Shown piece by piece: positions 1-7,033 of a stretch of DNA of 8,282 nucleotides. Both the position numbers and the translations under genes were made by a program. This stretch comes from JBBSEX01 sp038239345 (GTDB taxonomy: Bacteria; Acidobacteriota; Terriglobia; Bryobacterales; Bryobacteraceae), in assembly GCA_038239345.1 (NCBI GenBank), contig JBBSEX010000091.1:1-8282 (forward strand), written 5' to 3'. Each line of letters starts with the position of its first letter. Within the stretch, counting starts at the first letter, position 1. The notes beneath the pieces were generated by a model that was not told where the DNA came from, made no database searches, and was given only the letters and a program-made list of their open reading frames with translations.

Positions 1-565
1 CAGGCAAGTCGAAGGCGCTGGTCACTACGGCTGGTTCTTTCAAAGTCTTGAGCGCCGCGGCCAGAGTTTCCTTCGCCTTCCCGTCCATCTCGCGCAGCCG
101 CCGAGTGAACACTGCTCCAAGACGTTCCTCCAGACCAACCGTTGCCAGATCTGCGAGTGCTTTTCGCGCGATGGAAAACACTTCCTGAGTGGCGGTACGC
201 GTTATCTCTTTGCCGAGCCTGGCCTGGTCGTTCTTCAACGCAGTTGCTTGCGCGGCGCGGAACTGATCCGCCTCTTTATGCGCCTCGCCGACCAGCCGAT
301 CATGCTCGGCCTTTGCGTCGTCGGTGGCCTTGGTCAGCAGCGCTCCCCGCTGTTCATCGAATGACTTGTTCTTGCCGGCCAGATCATCGTGCTCCTTTTT
401 CGCGGCGGCTTCCTTTTCGTTAGCGCTCGCGAGTTTCGTGGCAATGCCCTTCTCCCGCAGATCGATAGCGTTGAGTATTGGCTGATAAAGAAAATGCTTC
501 AACAGCCACACGAGCACCAGAAAGTTCAGCGCCTGGGCACCGACGGTGAACCAGTCGATGAGCAT
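1..565 (-). CDS. atpF: N-type ATPase subunit b, 5' part only (runs off the left edge)
   Basis: Peripheral-stalk subunit b of the membrane sector, which holds the catalytic head against the rotating ring. The frame opens at ATG 565-563 and stays free of stops to the window edge, giving 188 residues of an incomplete protein. Residues about 8-28 form one hydrophobic membrane helix (LNFLVLVWLLKHFLYQPIL), followed by a long, charged, Lys/Glu/Ala-rich stretch expected to be a coiled coil, the standard b-subunit layout. It starts 3 bases after the atpE stop, with a purine-rich GGGGGAAAG ribosome-binding site inside the end of atpE. N-ATPase b subunits are longer than the roughly 156 residues of the E. 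coli protein, and these operons lack a separate delta gene, so a long C-terminal part beyond the window is expected. The call rests on membrane topology plus position between atpE and the presumed atpA. Confidence 0.9.
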   Translation of the reverse strand, partial: MLIDWFTVGAQALNFLVLVWLLKHFLYQPILNAIDLREKGIATKLASANEKEAAAKKEHDDLAGKNKSFDEQRGALLTKATDDAKAEHDRLVGEAHKEADQFRAAQATALKNDQARLGKEITRTATQEVFSIARKALADLATVGLEERLGAVFTRRLREMDGKAKETLAAALKTLKEPAVVTSAFDLP

Positions 566-568
566 AGT

Positions 569-850
569 TCACTTTCCCCCGGCGTGTGAAAGTGCGTTTG
601 TCCAGAATGGATTCGCGAAGATCAGAATCATGGAAACGACGAAACAATAAATTGCCAGCGACTCGATCATTGCCAGCCCAACGAACAACGTCCGGGTGAT
701 GGTGGCGGAAGCGTCGGGCTGTTGGGCGAGAGAGGTCAATGCCGTGGCGACAGCCCGACCCTCGCCGAGCGCCGGGCACATCGATCCAACGGCAATCGTC
801 AGGCCCGAAGTAGCGATTGAAAACATTGCGATCATGGTGCTGTTGTCCAT
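569..850 (-). CDS. atpE: N-type ATPase subunit c (rotor ring)
   Basis: Ion-carrying c subunit of the membrane rotor ring, 93 residues with two membrane helices (about 6-26 and 54-80) joined by a polar loop, ARQP-like here (AQQPDA, 42-47). The essential carboxylate is Glu63 in MIESLAIYCF. A second glutamate, Glu30 in LGEGRA, sits on helix 1 where sodium-type c subunits such as that of Ilyobacter carry Gln. This two-glutamate arrangement is typical of N-ATPases. Sodium transport was first proposed for the family from sequence, but the Burkholderia pseudomallei enzyme was reported to have a proton-specific 17-member ring, so the ion here is not settled. Position 65 is Leu where Ilyobacter has Thr; Ser64 and Tyr68 are kept. 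It is the only ATPase gene here with a clear spacer (26 bases) and a strong Shine-Dalgarno of its own, fitting a need for many copies per complex. Confidence 0.96.
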   Translation of the reverse strand: MDNSTMIAMFSIATSGLTIAVGSMCPALGEGRAVATALTSLAQQPDASATITRTLFVGLAMIESLAIYCFVVSMILIFANPFWTNALSHAGGK

Positions 851-856
851 TTTGGT

Positions 857-865
857 CTTCCTTTT
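857..865 (-). promoter_or_regulatory. Strong ribosome-binding site of atpE
   Basis: On the minus strand the sequence AAAAGGAAG lies 6 bases before the atpE ATG (850-848), within the 26-base spacer after atpB. The neighbouring genes from the STAS gene to atpB overlap each other, so this is the one place in the ATPase run where a stand-alone initiation site has room. High initiation would suit the rotor-ring subunit, which is needed in many copies per enzyme. The function is inferred from sequence and position. Confidence 0.7.
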
Positions 866-876
866 AATCCGTGATA

Positions 877-1584
877 TTAGGTGGTTTTCTTCACCGCAAC
901 AGGCTTCGGCTTGCTGGCCAGCGTGGCCGCGGCAATGTATACGGTCGCCAGAATGCTGAAGATATAGGCCTGAACCATTCCGGTGAGCAGACCAAGCGAG
1001 GTCATCACAATGGGAAAGAGAAAGGGCGTTATTGTCAGCAAAATGCCGACAATCATCACCCCGCTCATCATGTTGCCGAAGAGACGAACGGCCAGTGCCA
1101 GAGTACGTGAGAGTTCACTGATGATGTTGAAGGGCAGCATGATGATCGTCGGCTGGGTGTAGGTCTTCAGATATCCGCCGAGCCCCTGCGCTCGAATCCC
1201 GAACAGGGGCACGGCTATGAAGACGCACAATGCCAGTGCCGCGGTGGTGGAAAGCGATCCGGTGGGCGGCTGAAAGCCGGGAATCACAATACAAAGGCTC
1301 GCGATCGCTACAAACAGAAACAGCGTTCCCAGAAAAGAAATATAGTTTTCCGGGTGCTTAAGACCTACTTCCTCAATCTGTTTCTCAATATTGGTGACCA
1401 CAATCTCGATCAAACCCTGCCAGCGTGAGATAGGGCCTTCAGTCAGCAGCTTGCGAGTTACCAGCTTCGAGCCGGCAGCCATCGCGATCATCATGGCCCA
1501 GGTGGTGACTATAGTCTCGTTGAGCTTGAAGAAGCCGTGCTGCCAGAAGATTTGCTGATCGGAAGTGAGATTGACTACGAGCAT
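877..1584 (-). CDS. atpB: N-type ATPase subunit a (stator half-channel)
   Basis: Membrane subunit a, which forms the two ion half-channels next to the c ring; 235 residues with about five or six hydrophobic helices. The signature is in SRTLALAVRLFGNMMSG: Arg167 matches the essential stator arginine (E. coli Arg210), and Gln206 in TGMVQAYIFSILATVYI matches the conserved Gln of the last helix. The N-terminal FFKLNETIVTTW and WQGLIEIVVTNIEKQI segments are also typical of a subunits. The frame is open much further upstream, but that part only shadows atpR. The ATG at 1584 gives a family-like N-terminus (MLVVNLTSDQ), has GGAGG 10 bases upstream, and overlaps the atpR stop by 10 bases. A lysine-rich tail (KPKPVAVKK) ends the protein. 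Confidence 0.96.
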   Translation of the reverse strand: MLVVNLTSDQQIFWQHGFFKLNETIVTTWAMMIAMAAGSKLVTRKLLTEGPISRWQGLIEIVVTNIEKQIEEVGLKHPENYISFLGTLFLFVAIASLCIVIPGFQPPTGSLSTTAALALCVFIAVPLFGIRAQGLGGYLKTYTQPTIIMLPFNIISELSRTLALAVRLFGNMMSGVMIVGILLTITPFLFPIVMTSLGLLTGMVQAYIFSILATVYIAAATLASKPKPVAVKKTT

Positions 1585-1871
1585 TCGAGCGGCGCCTCCA
1601 TCCGGATGGTTCGCGTGAGGCGCACCACGAGCAAGCGCGCCACCAGAAATCCCGCAACGCTGCAAACCAAACGCCGCCAGTCGCCTTGCCCAACCACATA
1701 AAAGCCCGCGAGCGTTATCGCTGTCCGGAGTAGAAAACTTCCGGTGAACCAAATACCCGCGAGGTTCGACGGCAGTGCTCTCCGGATGGTCCACCAAAGG
1801 CCTCCGAAGAACACCGCACCTACCAAGACGCCTACGAGAAACGCCAGGATGAAAGGTAATATTTCAAGCAT
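1575..1871 (-). CDS. atpR: N-ATPase accessory membrane subunit AtpR
   Basis: A 98-residue protein with three predicted membrane helices (about 5-27, 36-60 and 67-87), including WWTIRRALPS and GSFLLRT, where arginines lie in or at the edge of the membrane. AtpR occurs only in N-ATPase operons, directly between atpQ and atpB, as here. A role with the c ring, in assembly or ion access, has been proposed from its intramembrane arginines, but I know of no settled function. The start is ATG 1871, with a strong AGGAGAAGG just upstream and an 8-base overlap with the end of atpQ. The longer open frame upstream shadows atpQ and atpC. Its end overlaps atpB by 10 bases. The identification rests on operon position and topology more than on strong motifs. 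Confidence 0.88.
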   Translation of the reverse strand: MLEILPFILAFLVGVLVGAVFFGGLWWTIRRALPSNLAGIWFTGSFLLRTAITLAGFYVVGQGDWRRLVCSVAGFLVARLLVVRLTRTIRMEAPLECS

Positions 1872-2247
1872 CGTCCTTCTCCTGACCGCTTGCGTCTTTG
1901 TCATCTTCGCTGTCCTCGCGGTGCATAGCCTGATCCTGTTGGGCGACCCAGTGCCACGCGTTGAGGCAGCCGATAAACAGTCCTGCAAACAGGAGCGCGA
2001 GCGTCCACGAGAACCGGCCCGGATACTTCGCGTCCAGCCACAGGCCGAGCAGCACGCCGCATACAGCCGGAACCGCCACCGACCAGCCGATGAGTCCCGA
2101 CATCCCGAGTCCGAACCATGCGCTCTGCGTACCCTCGCGCTGCACCCTGAGCTTACGAGCCGCTTTTGATGCGACCACGCTGTCGAAAGACGCTTCACTG
2201 TTTGCGGGCTTATCGTTTGGGAGCTTATAGCGCGTTTCATCGCTCAT
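1864..2247 (-). CDS. atpQ: N-ATPase accessory subunit AtpQ (AtpI/AtpZ-like)
   Basis: A 127-residue protein: a hydrophilic, charged N-terminus (about 1-42), two membrane helices (about 44-70 and 80-102) containing GLIGWSVAVPAVCGVLLGLWLD and LLFAGLFIGCLNAWHWV, and a strongly acidic tail (HREDSEDDKDASGQEKDDA). The two-helix hairpin with a GxxLGxWLD-type turn matches the AtpI/AtpZ family; AtpI is an assembly helper for the c ring in ordinary F-ATPases. In N-ATPase operons this gene is atpQ and follows atpC. The start MSDETRYKL (ATG 2247) overlaps the atpC stop by 11 bases and has no good Shine-Dalgarno, so it is probably translated by coupling from atpC. An upstream ATG at 2301 in the same frame lies inside atpC and is unlikely. 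Confidence 0.9.
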   Translation of the reverse strand: MSDETRYKLPNDKPANSEASFDSVVASKAARKLRVQREGTQSAWFGLGMSGLIGWSVAVPAVCGVLLGLWLDAKYPGRFSWTLALLFAGLFIGCLNAWHWVAQQDQAMHREDSEDDKDASGQEKDDA

Positions 2248-2629
2248 GTTGAAACGCCGCCAATCGTCCAACAAGACTGCTGTCCATCTTGGAGAGCACA
2301 TCCCGAACGTTCCGCTCTTCCGCGTTCAAATTGAGAAACCTGCGCTTGACCTCGTCGTGAAGCTGGCCCAGATCGGTTCCGCCGATCGCCTGACGTACGG
2401 AGACCAGTATTTCCGAGCCAGTTTTTACCAGAACACCCTCGTCAACGGCCAGGTAGACAGGCGCGTTGTCTTTCGGGAGATATGTGAGGATGCCCGGAAC
2501 CAGAGCAGCCACGCAGTCCAATCTGTGCTCAAGGAGTTGGAACGAGCCGTCCCGCGTTTCGGCAATGACGCTCGAGACGCCGTCCTTATCCGCGAAGACT
2601 TCGGAGGGAAGAAGAATCTTAAGATGCAT
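2237..2629 (-). CDS. atpC: N-type ATPase subunit epsilon
   Basis: Epsilon subunit of the central stalk, which couples the rotor to the catalytic head; 130 residues. The N-terminal half is the beta-sandwich domain (MHLKILLPSEVF, then RDGSFQLLEHRLDCVAALVPGIL, then YLAVDEGVLVKTG), and the C-terminal third (about 88-127) is the helical part. The 'LLEHRLDCVAALVPGIL' form is characteristic of N-ATPase epsilon, where ordinary F-type proteins read close to 'ILPGHAPLLT'. The frame extends to 2671, but the start at ATG 2629 gives the family N-terminus, has GGGAG 7 bases upstream, and overlaps the last 11 bases of atpD. The stop overlaps atpQ by 11 bases. Confidence 0.95.
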   Translation of the reverse strand: MHLKILLPSEVFADKDGVSSVIAETRDGSFQLLEHRLDCVAALVPGILTYLPKDNAPVYLAVDEGVLVKTGSEILVSVRQAIGGTDLGQLHDEVKRRFLNLNAEERNVRDVLSKMDSSLVGRLAAFQHER

Positions 2630-4061
2630 GGGCCGCTCCCGAGTTAGGCTTGGGTGGTTCCGGTTTCGCATCGGCTGCCGGTTTTTTGGCTTGGCCGATG
2701 GCCCCGATCATATAGAGCGCGCTCTCCGGGTAGTCTTTAAATTCGTCGCGAAGAATGCGCTCGCAACCGTCCAGCGAGTCTTTCAGACTGACCATTTGGC
2801 CTTTAATCCCGCTGAACTTCTCTGTCGCAAAGAAGGGCTGCGTGAGGAAGCGTTCCAGCCTCCGGGCCCGGCCCACTATTTTGCGGTCTTCCGGAGAAAG
2901 CTGTTCCATCCCGAGCATCGCGACAATGTCTTTCAGGTTTTCGTACTGAGCCAAGGTCTTTCGGATTTCCTGCGCCAAGTCATAATGCTGCTGGCCAACA
3001 ATACCTGGGGTGGCCATTTTCGAACTCGATTGGAGCAGGTCGATGGCCGGGTAGAGTCCCTGGGTCGCGCGCTTGCGCGAGAGCACGATTGACGCGGAGA
3101 GATGCGAGAATACGTGAACCGCCGCCGGATCGGTCAAATCGTCGGCTGGTACATACACGGCCTGGATCGAGGTGATAGCGCCCGCATGGGTGTTGGCTAT
3201 GCGCTCTTCAAGGCCTGAGAGTTCCGTGGCCATGGTCGGCTGATATCCGAGTCTCGAAGGCATCTGGCCCATGAGCCCGGACACTTCCATACCGGCCTGA
3301 ATGAACCGAAAAATATTGTCAATCAGCAGAAGAACGTCACGATGCTCGTCGTCGCGAAAATACTCCGCCATGGTCAATGCGGCGGCACCAATGCGAAACC
3401 GCTTGCCGGGCGGCTCGTTCATCTGCCCGTAGAGCATCACCATATCCTTGAGGACGCCGGCTTCCTTCATTCCGCTGTAAAGCTCCTCGCCTTCGCGGCA
3501 GCGTTCACCGATTCCGCAGAATATACTGACCCCTTTTTGACGGCCGATCATGTTGTGGATCATCTCTGTCAGCAAGACGGTCTTGCCAACGCCAGCGCCG
3601 CCGAACATGCCGCCCTTACCTCCGCGCTCCAGCGGTACCAAAACGTCGATCGCCTTGATGCCTGTCTCGAAGACCTCCGACTTGGTGGATCGCTCTTCAA
3701 GCGGCGGCGGCGCGCGCAGAATGTTTCGCCACTCCACATCCTTAGGTTCGGGCTGACGATCGATCGCGTGTCCAAAGACGTCGAACATTCGGGAAATGAT
3801 TTGCTTGCCGACCGGTACACGTAGAGCTTCCCCCGTGTCTTCCACGCGCATTCCTCTTGCGAGACCCTGTGTAGGACTCAGAGCGATCCCTCGTACGCGC
3901 TGCGAGTCAAGCTGTTCCAGCACTTCGATCACGATGCTTCCTTCCGCGCCGGTATGCAGGACGCGGTGAATCGGCGGCAGCGAGTGATCGAAGCGAATGT
4001 CTACAACACCGCCACGAATGGAAACCACCGAGCCGATATTTTTGGCGGAAGTATCGCTCAC
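2619..4061 (-). CDS. atpD: N-type ATPase subunit beta (catalytic)
   Basis: Catalytic beta subunit of the soluble head, 480 residues, of normal length. Visible parts: N-terminal barrel (about 7-80), Walker A GGAGVGKT (154-161), GERCREGEEL with catalytic Glu186, Walker B LLLIDNIFRF with Asp248, and VPADDLTDPA (305-314). The lever loop reads MEQLSPED (385-392), a variant of the usual DELSEED. The tail after about 458 is a Pro/Ala/Lys-rich extension. GERCREGEE in place of the common GERTREGND is typical of N-type beta. The start is GTG 4061, whose last bases are the stop of the 42-residue gene upstream (GTGA overlap). The frame is open to 4337, but that part is out of register with beta proteins and shadows the two upstream genes; the next in-frame ATG is 71 codons in. 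Being first in the ATPase set matches N-ATPase operons. Confidence 0.97.
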   Translation of the reverse strand: MSDTSAKNIGSVVSIRGGVVDIRFDHSLPPIHRVLHTGAEGSIVIEVLEQLDSQRVRGIALSPTQGLARGMRVEDTGEALRVPVGKQIISRMFDVFGHAIDRQPEPKDVEWRNILRAPPPLEERSTKSEVFETGIKAIDVLVPLERGGKGGMFGGAGVGKTVLLTEMIHNMIGRQKGVSIFCGIGERCREGEELYSGMKEAGVLKDMVMLYGQMNEPPGKRFRIGAAALTMAEYFRDDEHRDVLLLIDNIFRFIQAGMEVSGLMGQMPSRLGYQPTMATELSGLEERIANTHAGAITSIQAVYVPADDLTDPAAVHVFSHLSASIVLSRKRATQGLYPAIDLLQSSSKMATPGIVGQQHYDLAQEIRKTLAQYENLKDIVAMLGMEQLSPEDRKIVGRARRLERFLTQPFFATEKFSGIKGQMVSLKDSLDGCERILRDEFKDYPESALYMIGAIGQAKKPAADAKPEPPKPNSGAAHAS

Positions 4062-4186
4062 AATTTGGGGATCCGGGAGAGATCGTTGCTCATGACGTAC
4101 ATGGCGATCGCGGCGAACGACAAGACCATGGCAAGCCAGAATTTCCAGTCGTGATGGGCGCGTTTCCAATACGGTGTGCCGGTCAT
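4058..4186 (-). CDS. Small single-helix membrane protein (42 residues)
   Basis: A short gene of 43 codons beginning MTGTPYWKRAHHDWKFW. Residues about 16-34 (KFWLAMVLSFAAIAMYVM) form one hydrophobic helix, with a basic, aromatic N-terminus (Lys8, Arg9, His11, His12, Lys15) that predicts an N-terminus inside the cell. It starts with an ATGA overlap with the STAS-like gene (stop 4185-4183) and ends with a GTGA overlap with atpD (GTG 4061). AAAAAGG lies 7 bases upstream. Both 4-base overlaps, the ribosome-binding site and a clean membrane segment make it very likely a real gene. I do not know its function. Its position suggests a membrane anchor or small partner for the STAS-like protein or the ATPase, which is inference only. 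Confidence 0.82.
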   Translation of the reverse strand: MTGTPYWKRAHHDWKFWLAMVLSFAAIAMYVMSNDLSRIPKL

Positions 4187-4587
4187 CGGGCAGCCTTTTT
4201 CTGATTTGCCACCGACGGCGATTCATCCAGCCACTTCCGCGCGCCGGCCAGGTCCGTGCGATCGAAGTACCGGATCGCCGCACTGGTGAACGGTTTAGAG
4301 AGCGTCGCCATGATGCTTTCCCACTTCTGGTCGCCAACCATTGCGCACCGATCGATATTGGAAAAGTCGGAGCGGTGTGCCCAGTCGAACTTGAGTTCCT
4401 CCCACAGCGCGGCGGGCTCCCACCCGTGGAAATCCGTCATCTCGAACAGAATCCGCCATTTTCCCTGCTGATGAACCAAGGGCTCCGCCTGAGGAAGTAT
4501 GCGTTCGTATTCCTCCTTTGTCAGGACCCCGCTAACGTGAAAGACGACAAGTCTTCCATTGTCTTCTGCCTTCAGTTGAATCGGCAT
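4183..4587 (-). CDS. SpoIIAA/STAS-like small protein
   Basis: A 134-residue soluble protein resembling the SpoIIAA-like family (STAS/CRAL-TRIO fold, once a DUF). Recognisable stretches are FHVSGVLTKEEYERILP (16-32), LFEMTDFHGWEPAALWEEL (47-65), DFSNIDRCAMVGDQKWE (74-90) and ALIR-like AAIRYFDRTDLAGARKWL (103-120). Family members are small cytoplasmic proteins, often encoded beside metabolic or stress genes; no general biochemical role is established, and the fold is associated with protein-protein or lipid/ligand binding. The gene begins 10 bases after the xfp stop without a good Shine-Dalgarno, suggesting translational reinitiation after xfp, and its stop overlaps the next gene by 4 bases. 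The Lys/Arg-rich tail (NQKKAAR) carries this overlap. Confidence 0.85.
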   Translation of the reverse strand: MPIQLKAEDNGRLVVFHVSGVLTKEEYERILPQAEPLVHQQGKWRILFEMTDFHGWEPAALWEELKFDWAHRSDFSNIDRCAMVGDQKWESIMATLSKPFTSAAIRYFDRTDLAGARKWLDESPSVANQKKAAR

Positions 4588-4597
4588 AATATGAGTC

Positions 4598-7033
4598 TCA
4601 GTGCGTGCCTTGCCACTTCCAGTTGCGGATCTCCGGCAAATCTTCGCCGTGTTTGTCGATGTAGATCTTGTGCTGCACCAGCTTGTCCTGCATCGATTGC
4701 TTCAGCCATGCGCCCGGGGACCCAAGGTTCGGCAAACGGTCGATCACATCCTGTACAAGATGAAAGCGGTCCAAATCGTTCTGAACGCGCATATCGAAAG
4801 CCGTCGTGATGGTGCCTTCTTCTTTGTAGCCGCGAACGTGGAGGTTCCGGTTGGTGCGGCGGTAGGTGAGGCGATGCACCAGCCACGGGTAGCCGTGGAA
4901 GCCAAAAATGATGTGTTTGTTCTTCGTAAATAGCGAATCGTAGCCTGCCTCTGTAAGGCCATGCGGGTGCTCGCTGCTGGATTCGAGCTTCATGAGATCG
5001 ACAACATTGACTACGCGGATCTTCAGTTTTGGAAGGTGCTCCCGAAGGATGGAAACAGCGGCCAGAATCTCCAGCGTCGGCGTATCCCCACAACAGGCCA
5101 TCACTACGTCCGGCTCACTGTCCTGATCGTTGCTCGCCCATTGCCAGATGCCAATACCTTCCGTGCAATGCACCACTGCGGCTTCCATCGTTAGCCATTG
5201 CGGAAGTGCGTGTTTGCCTGCAACCACTACGTTGACGTAGTGCCGGCTGCGCAGGCAATGATCGAAGACGGAAAGAAGGCAGTTCGCATCGGGCGGCAGA
5301 TAACAACGCACGATATCGGCTTTTTTATTGATGACATGATCCAGAAAGCCGGGGTCCTGGTGCGTGAAACCATTGTGATCCTGCTGCCAAACATGGGAAG
5401 CAAGCAGATAGTTCAACGAGGCGATCTTGCGGCGCCAAGGCAGCTCCGAAGTAACCTTCAGCCACTTGGCGTGCTGGCTAAACATCGAGTCGATAATACG
5501 AATGAAAGCCTCGTAACTGTTAAACAGGCCGTGACGCCCGGTCAGCAGATACCCTTCCAGCCAACCCTCACACTGGTGCTCGCTGAGCATGGAGTCAAGT
5601 ACCCGGCCGGAAGGTTCCAGGAATTCGTCGTTCCTGGCTTCCCGCGCGTCCCACTGGCGGTTCGTCACTTCAAAGACGGCGCCAAGCAGATTCGACAGCG
5701 TCTCATCAGGACCGAACACACGGAAATTATCTCGGTTCAGATTTGCTACGTCACGCAAGAACTTTCCCAGCACCAGCGTGTCCTGAGCGGCCACGGCGCC
5801 GGGTGCAGGCACGTTCACCGCATGGACCCGAAAGTCCGGCATGCGCAGGTCGCGCAACAGAATGCCTCCGTTCGCATGAGGATTCGCGCCCATCCGCCGG
5901 TCGCCCTTGGGTGCGAGCTCGGCCAATTCCGGCATAAGCCGGCCGTTATGGTCAAATAGCTCTTCGGCTTTGTAACTCTTCATCCAACTCTCGAGTAACG
6001 CGACATGATCGGGATGTTCGGAATCGACGAGAATTGGCACCTGATGTGCGCGAAACGTGCCTTCGATTTGCAAGCCATCCACCACCTTCGGTCCGGTCCA
6101 GCCCTTGGGCGACCGAAGCACGATCATCGGCCATCGCGGGCGGGTATTATCACCATGGGTTCGGGCATTTTGCTGAATATGGCGGATGTCCTCAATGGCT
6201 CTTTCGAGCGTCGTGGCCATCAGAGGATGCATCTTCTCGGGATCGTCGCCTTCGACAAAATAAGGTGTCCAACCGCAGCCGCGTAGAAATTGTTCCAGTT
6301 CCTCGCGCTCGATCCGGGCCAGCACAGTCGGATTACTGATCTTGTATCCGTTAAGGTGCAGGATGGGGAGCACGGCTCCGTCAGTGATCGGATTGAGGAG
6401 TTTGTTGGACTGCCAGGCTGTTGCAAGAGGCCCGGTCTCAGCCTCGCCGTCGCCAACGACGCACGCCACAATCAGCTCCGGGTTGTCGAACGCAGCCCCA
6501 AAGGCGTGGCTGAGTGAATAACCCAGCTCGCCGCCTTCGTGAATCGAGCCCGGCGTTGTCGGCGCAACATGGCTGGAGATCCCTCCGGGGAATGAGAACT
6601 GCTTGAAAAGCTTCTTCAGTCCCGCTTCGTCCTGGGTCACATTCGGATAGATATCGGTCCAAGTCCCTTCCAGGTAGACGTTGCCAACGATGGCCGGGCC
6701 GCCATGACCGGGACCCGCCACGTAGAACATATCGAGGTCGTACTTCTTGATCACCCGGTTCAGATGAACGTAAATGAAGTTCTGGCCTGGCGTCGTGCCC
6801 CAATGCCCGACGACAAGCGGCTTCACATGCGATAGCTTCAGCGGCTCTTTCAGCAGCGGATTGTCGTAGAGATAAATTTGGCCGACCGAAAGATAATTTG
6901 CAGCCCGCCAGTAGGCGTTCATCTTTCCCAGCAACTCGGGTGTCAGCGAATGATCCTGTTCAGTCTTCGCGGCCGCTCCATTACTGCTGTGCACGGCTGG
7001 TTCTTTCGGTAGGTCAAGGGTTGTTTCGATCAT
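4598..7033 (-). CDS. xfp: Xylulose-5-phosphate/fructose-6-phosphate phosphoketolase
   Basis: Thiamine-diphosphate enzyme that splits xylulose-5-P (and often fructose-6-P) with phosphate to give acetyl phosphate plus glyceraldehyde-3-P (or erythrose-4-P). From the chosen start the protein has 811 residues, normal for the family. It shows GHWGTTPG (His77), GPGHGGP (His110), the cofactor/metal motif GDGEAETG (194-201), the catalytic glutamate in FGPDET (Glu444), SEHQCEGWLEGYLLTGRHG, and DHNGFTHQDPG (His553, His558). All key residues appear intact, so the enzyme should be active. Start: the frame opens at ATG 7096 with no ribosome-binding site; ATG 7033 (MIETTLDLP) has AAGG 9 bases upstream and leaves a more usual N-terminal length, so I prefer it, but 7096 or 7054 remain possible. 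Which sugar phosphate is preferred cannot be told from sequence. It is the first gene of the leftward operon. Confidence 0.97.
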   Translation of the reverse strand: MIETTLDLPKEPAVHSSNGAAAKTEQDHSLTPELLGKMNAYWRAANYLSVGQIYLYDNPLLKEPLKLSHVKPLVVGHWGTTPGQNFIYVHLNRVIKKYDLDMFYVAGPGHGGPAIVGNVYLEGTWTDIYPNVTQDEAGLKKLFKQFSFPGGISSHVAPTTPGSIHEGGELGYSLSHAFGAAFDNPELIVACVVGDGEAETGPLATAWQSNKLLNPITDGAVLPILHLNGYKISNPTVLARIEREELEQFLRGCGWTPYFVEGDDPEKMHPLMATTLERAIEDIRHIQQNARTHGDNTRPRWPMIVLRSPKGWTGPKVVDGLQIEGTFRAHQVPILVDSEHPDHVALLESWMKSYKAEELFDHNGRLMPELAELAPKGDRRMGANPHANGGILLRDLRMPDFRVHAVNVPAPGAVAAQDTLVLGKFLRDVANLNRDNFRVFGPDETLSNLLGAVFEVTNRQWDAREARNDEFLEPSGRVLDSMLSEHQCEGWLEGYLLTGRHGLFNSYEAFIRIIDSMFSQHAKWLKVTSELPWRRKIASLNYLLASHVWQQDHNGFTHQDPGFLDHVINKKADIVRCYLPPDANCLLSVFDHCLRSRHYVNVVVAGKHALPQWLTMEAAVVHCTEGIGIWQWASNDQDSEPDVVMACCGDTPTLEILAAVSILREHLPKLKIRVVNVVDLMKLESSSEHPHGLTEAGYDSLFTKNKHIIFGFHGYPWLVHRLTYRRTNRNLHVRGYKEEGTITTAFDMRVQNDLDRFHLVQDVIDRLPNLGSPGAWLKQSMQDKLVQHKIYIDKHGEDLPEIRNWKWQGTH

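Noticed and set aside
142..423. 93-residue plus-strand open frame (and 389-589) opposite atpF
   Set aside because: The minus strand is continuously open here and encodes subunit b; the plus frames have no recognisable content.
1585..1797. N-terminal extension of atpB
   Set aside because: The added residues are out-of-frame atpR sequence with no membrane segment; ATG 1584 has GGAGG and a normal subunit a N-terminus.
2466..3092. 208-residue plus-strand open frame opposite atpD/atpC
   Set aside because: Antisense shadow of conserved ATPase genes, no domain or ribosome-binding site.
4062..4337. N-terminal extension of atpD to an upstream ATG
   Set aside because: The extra 92 residues do not resemble beta subunits and overlap two other genes; the GTG at 4061 gives the family N-terminus and a 4-base overlap.
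5198..5959. 253-residue plus-strand open frame opposite xfp
   Set aside because: Fully antisense to a strongly conserved phosphoketolase; no recognisable domain, and long antisense frames are common in GC-rich genes.
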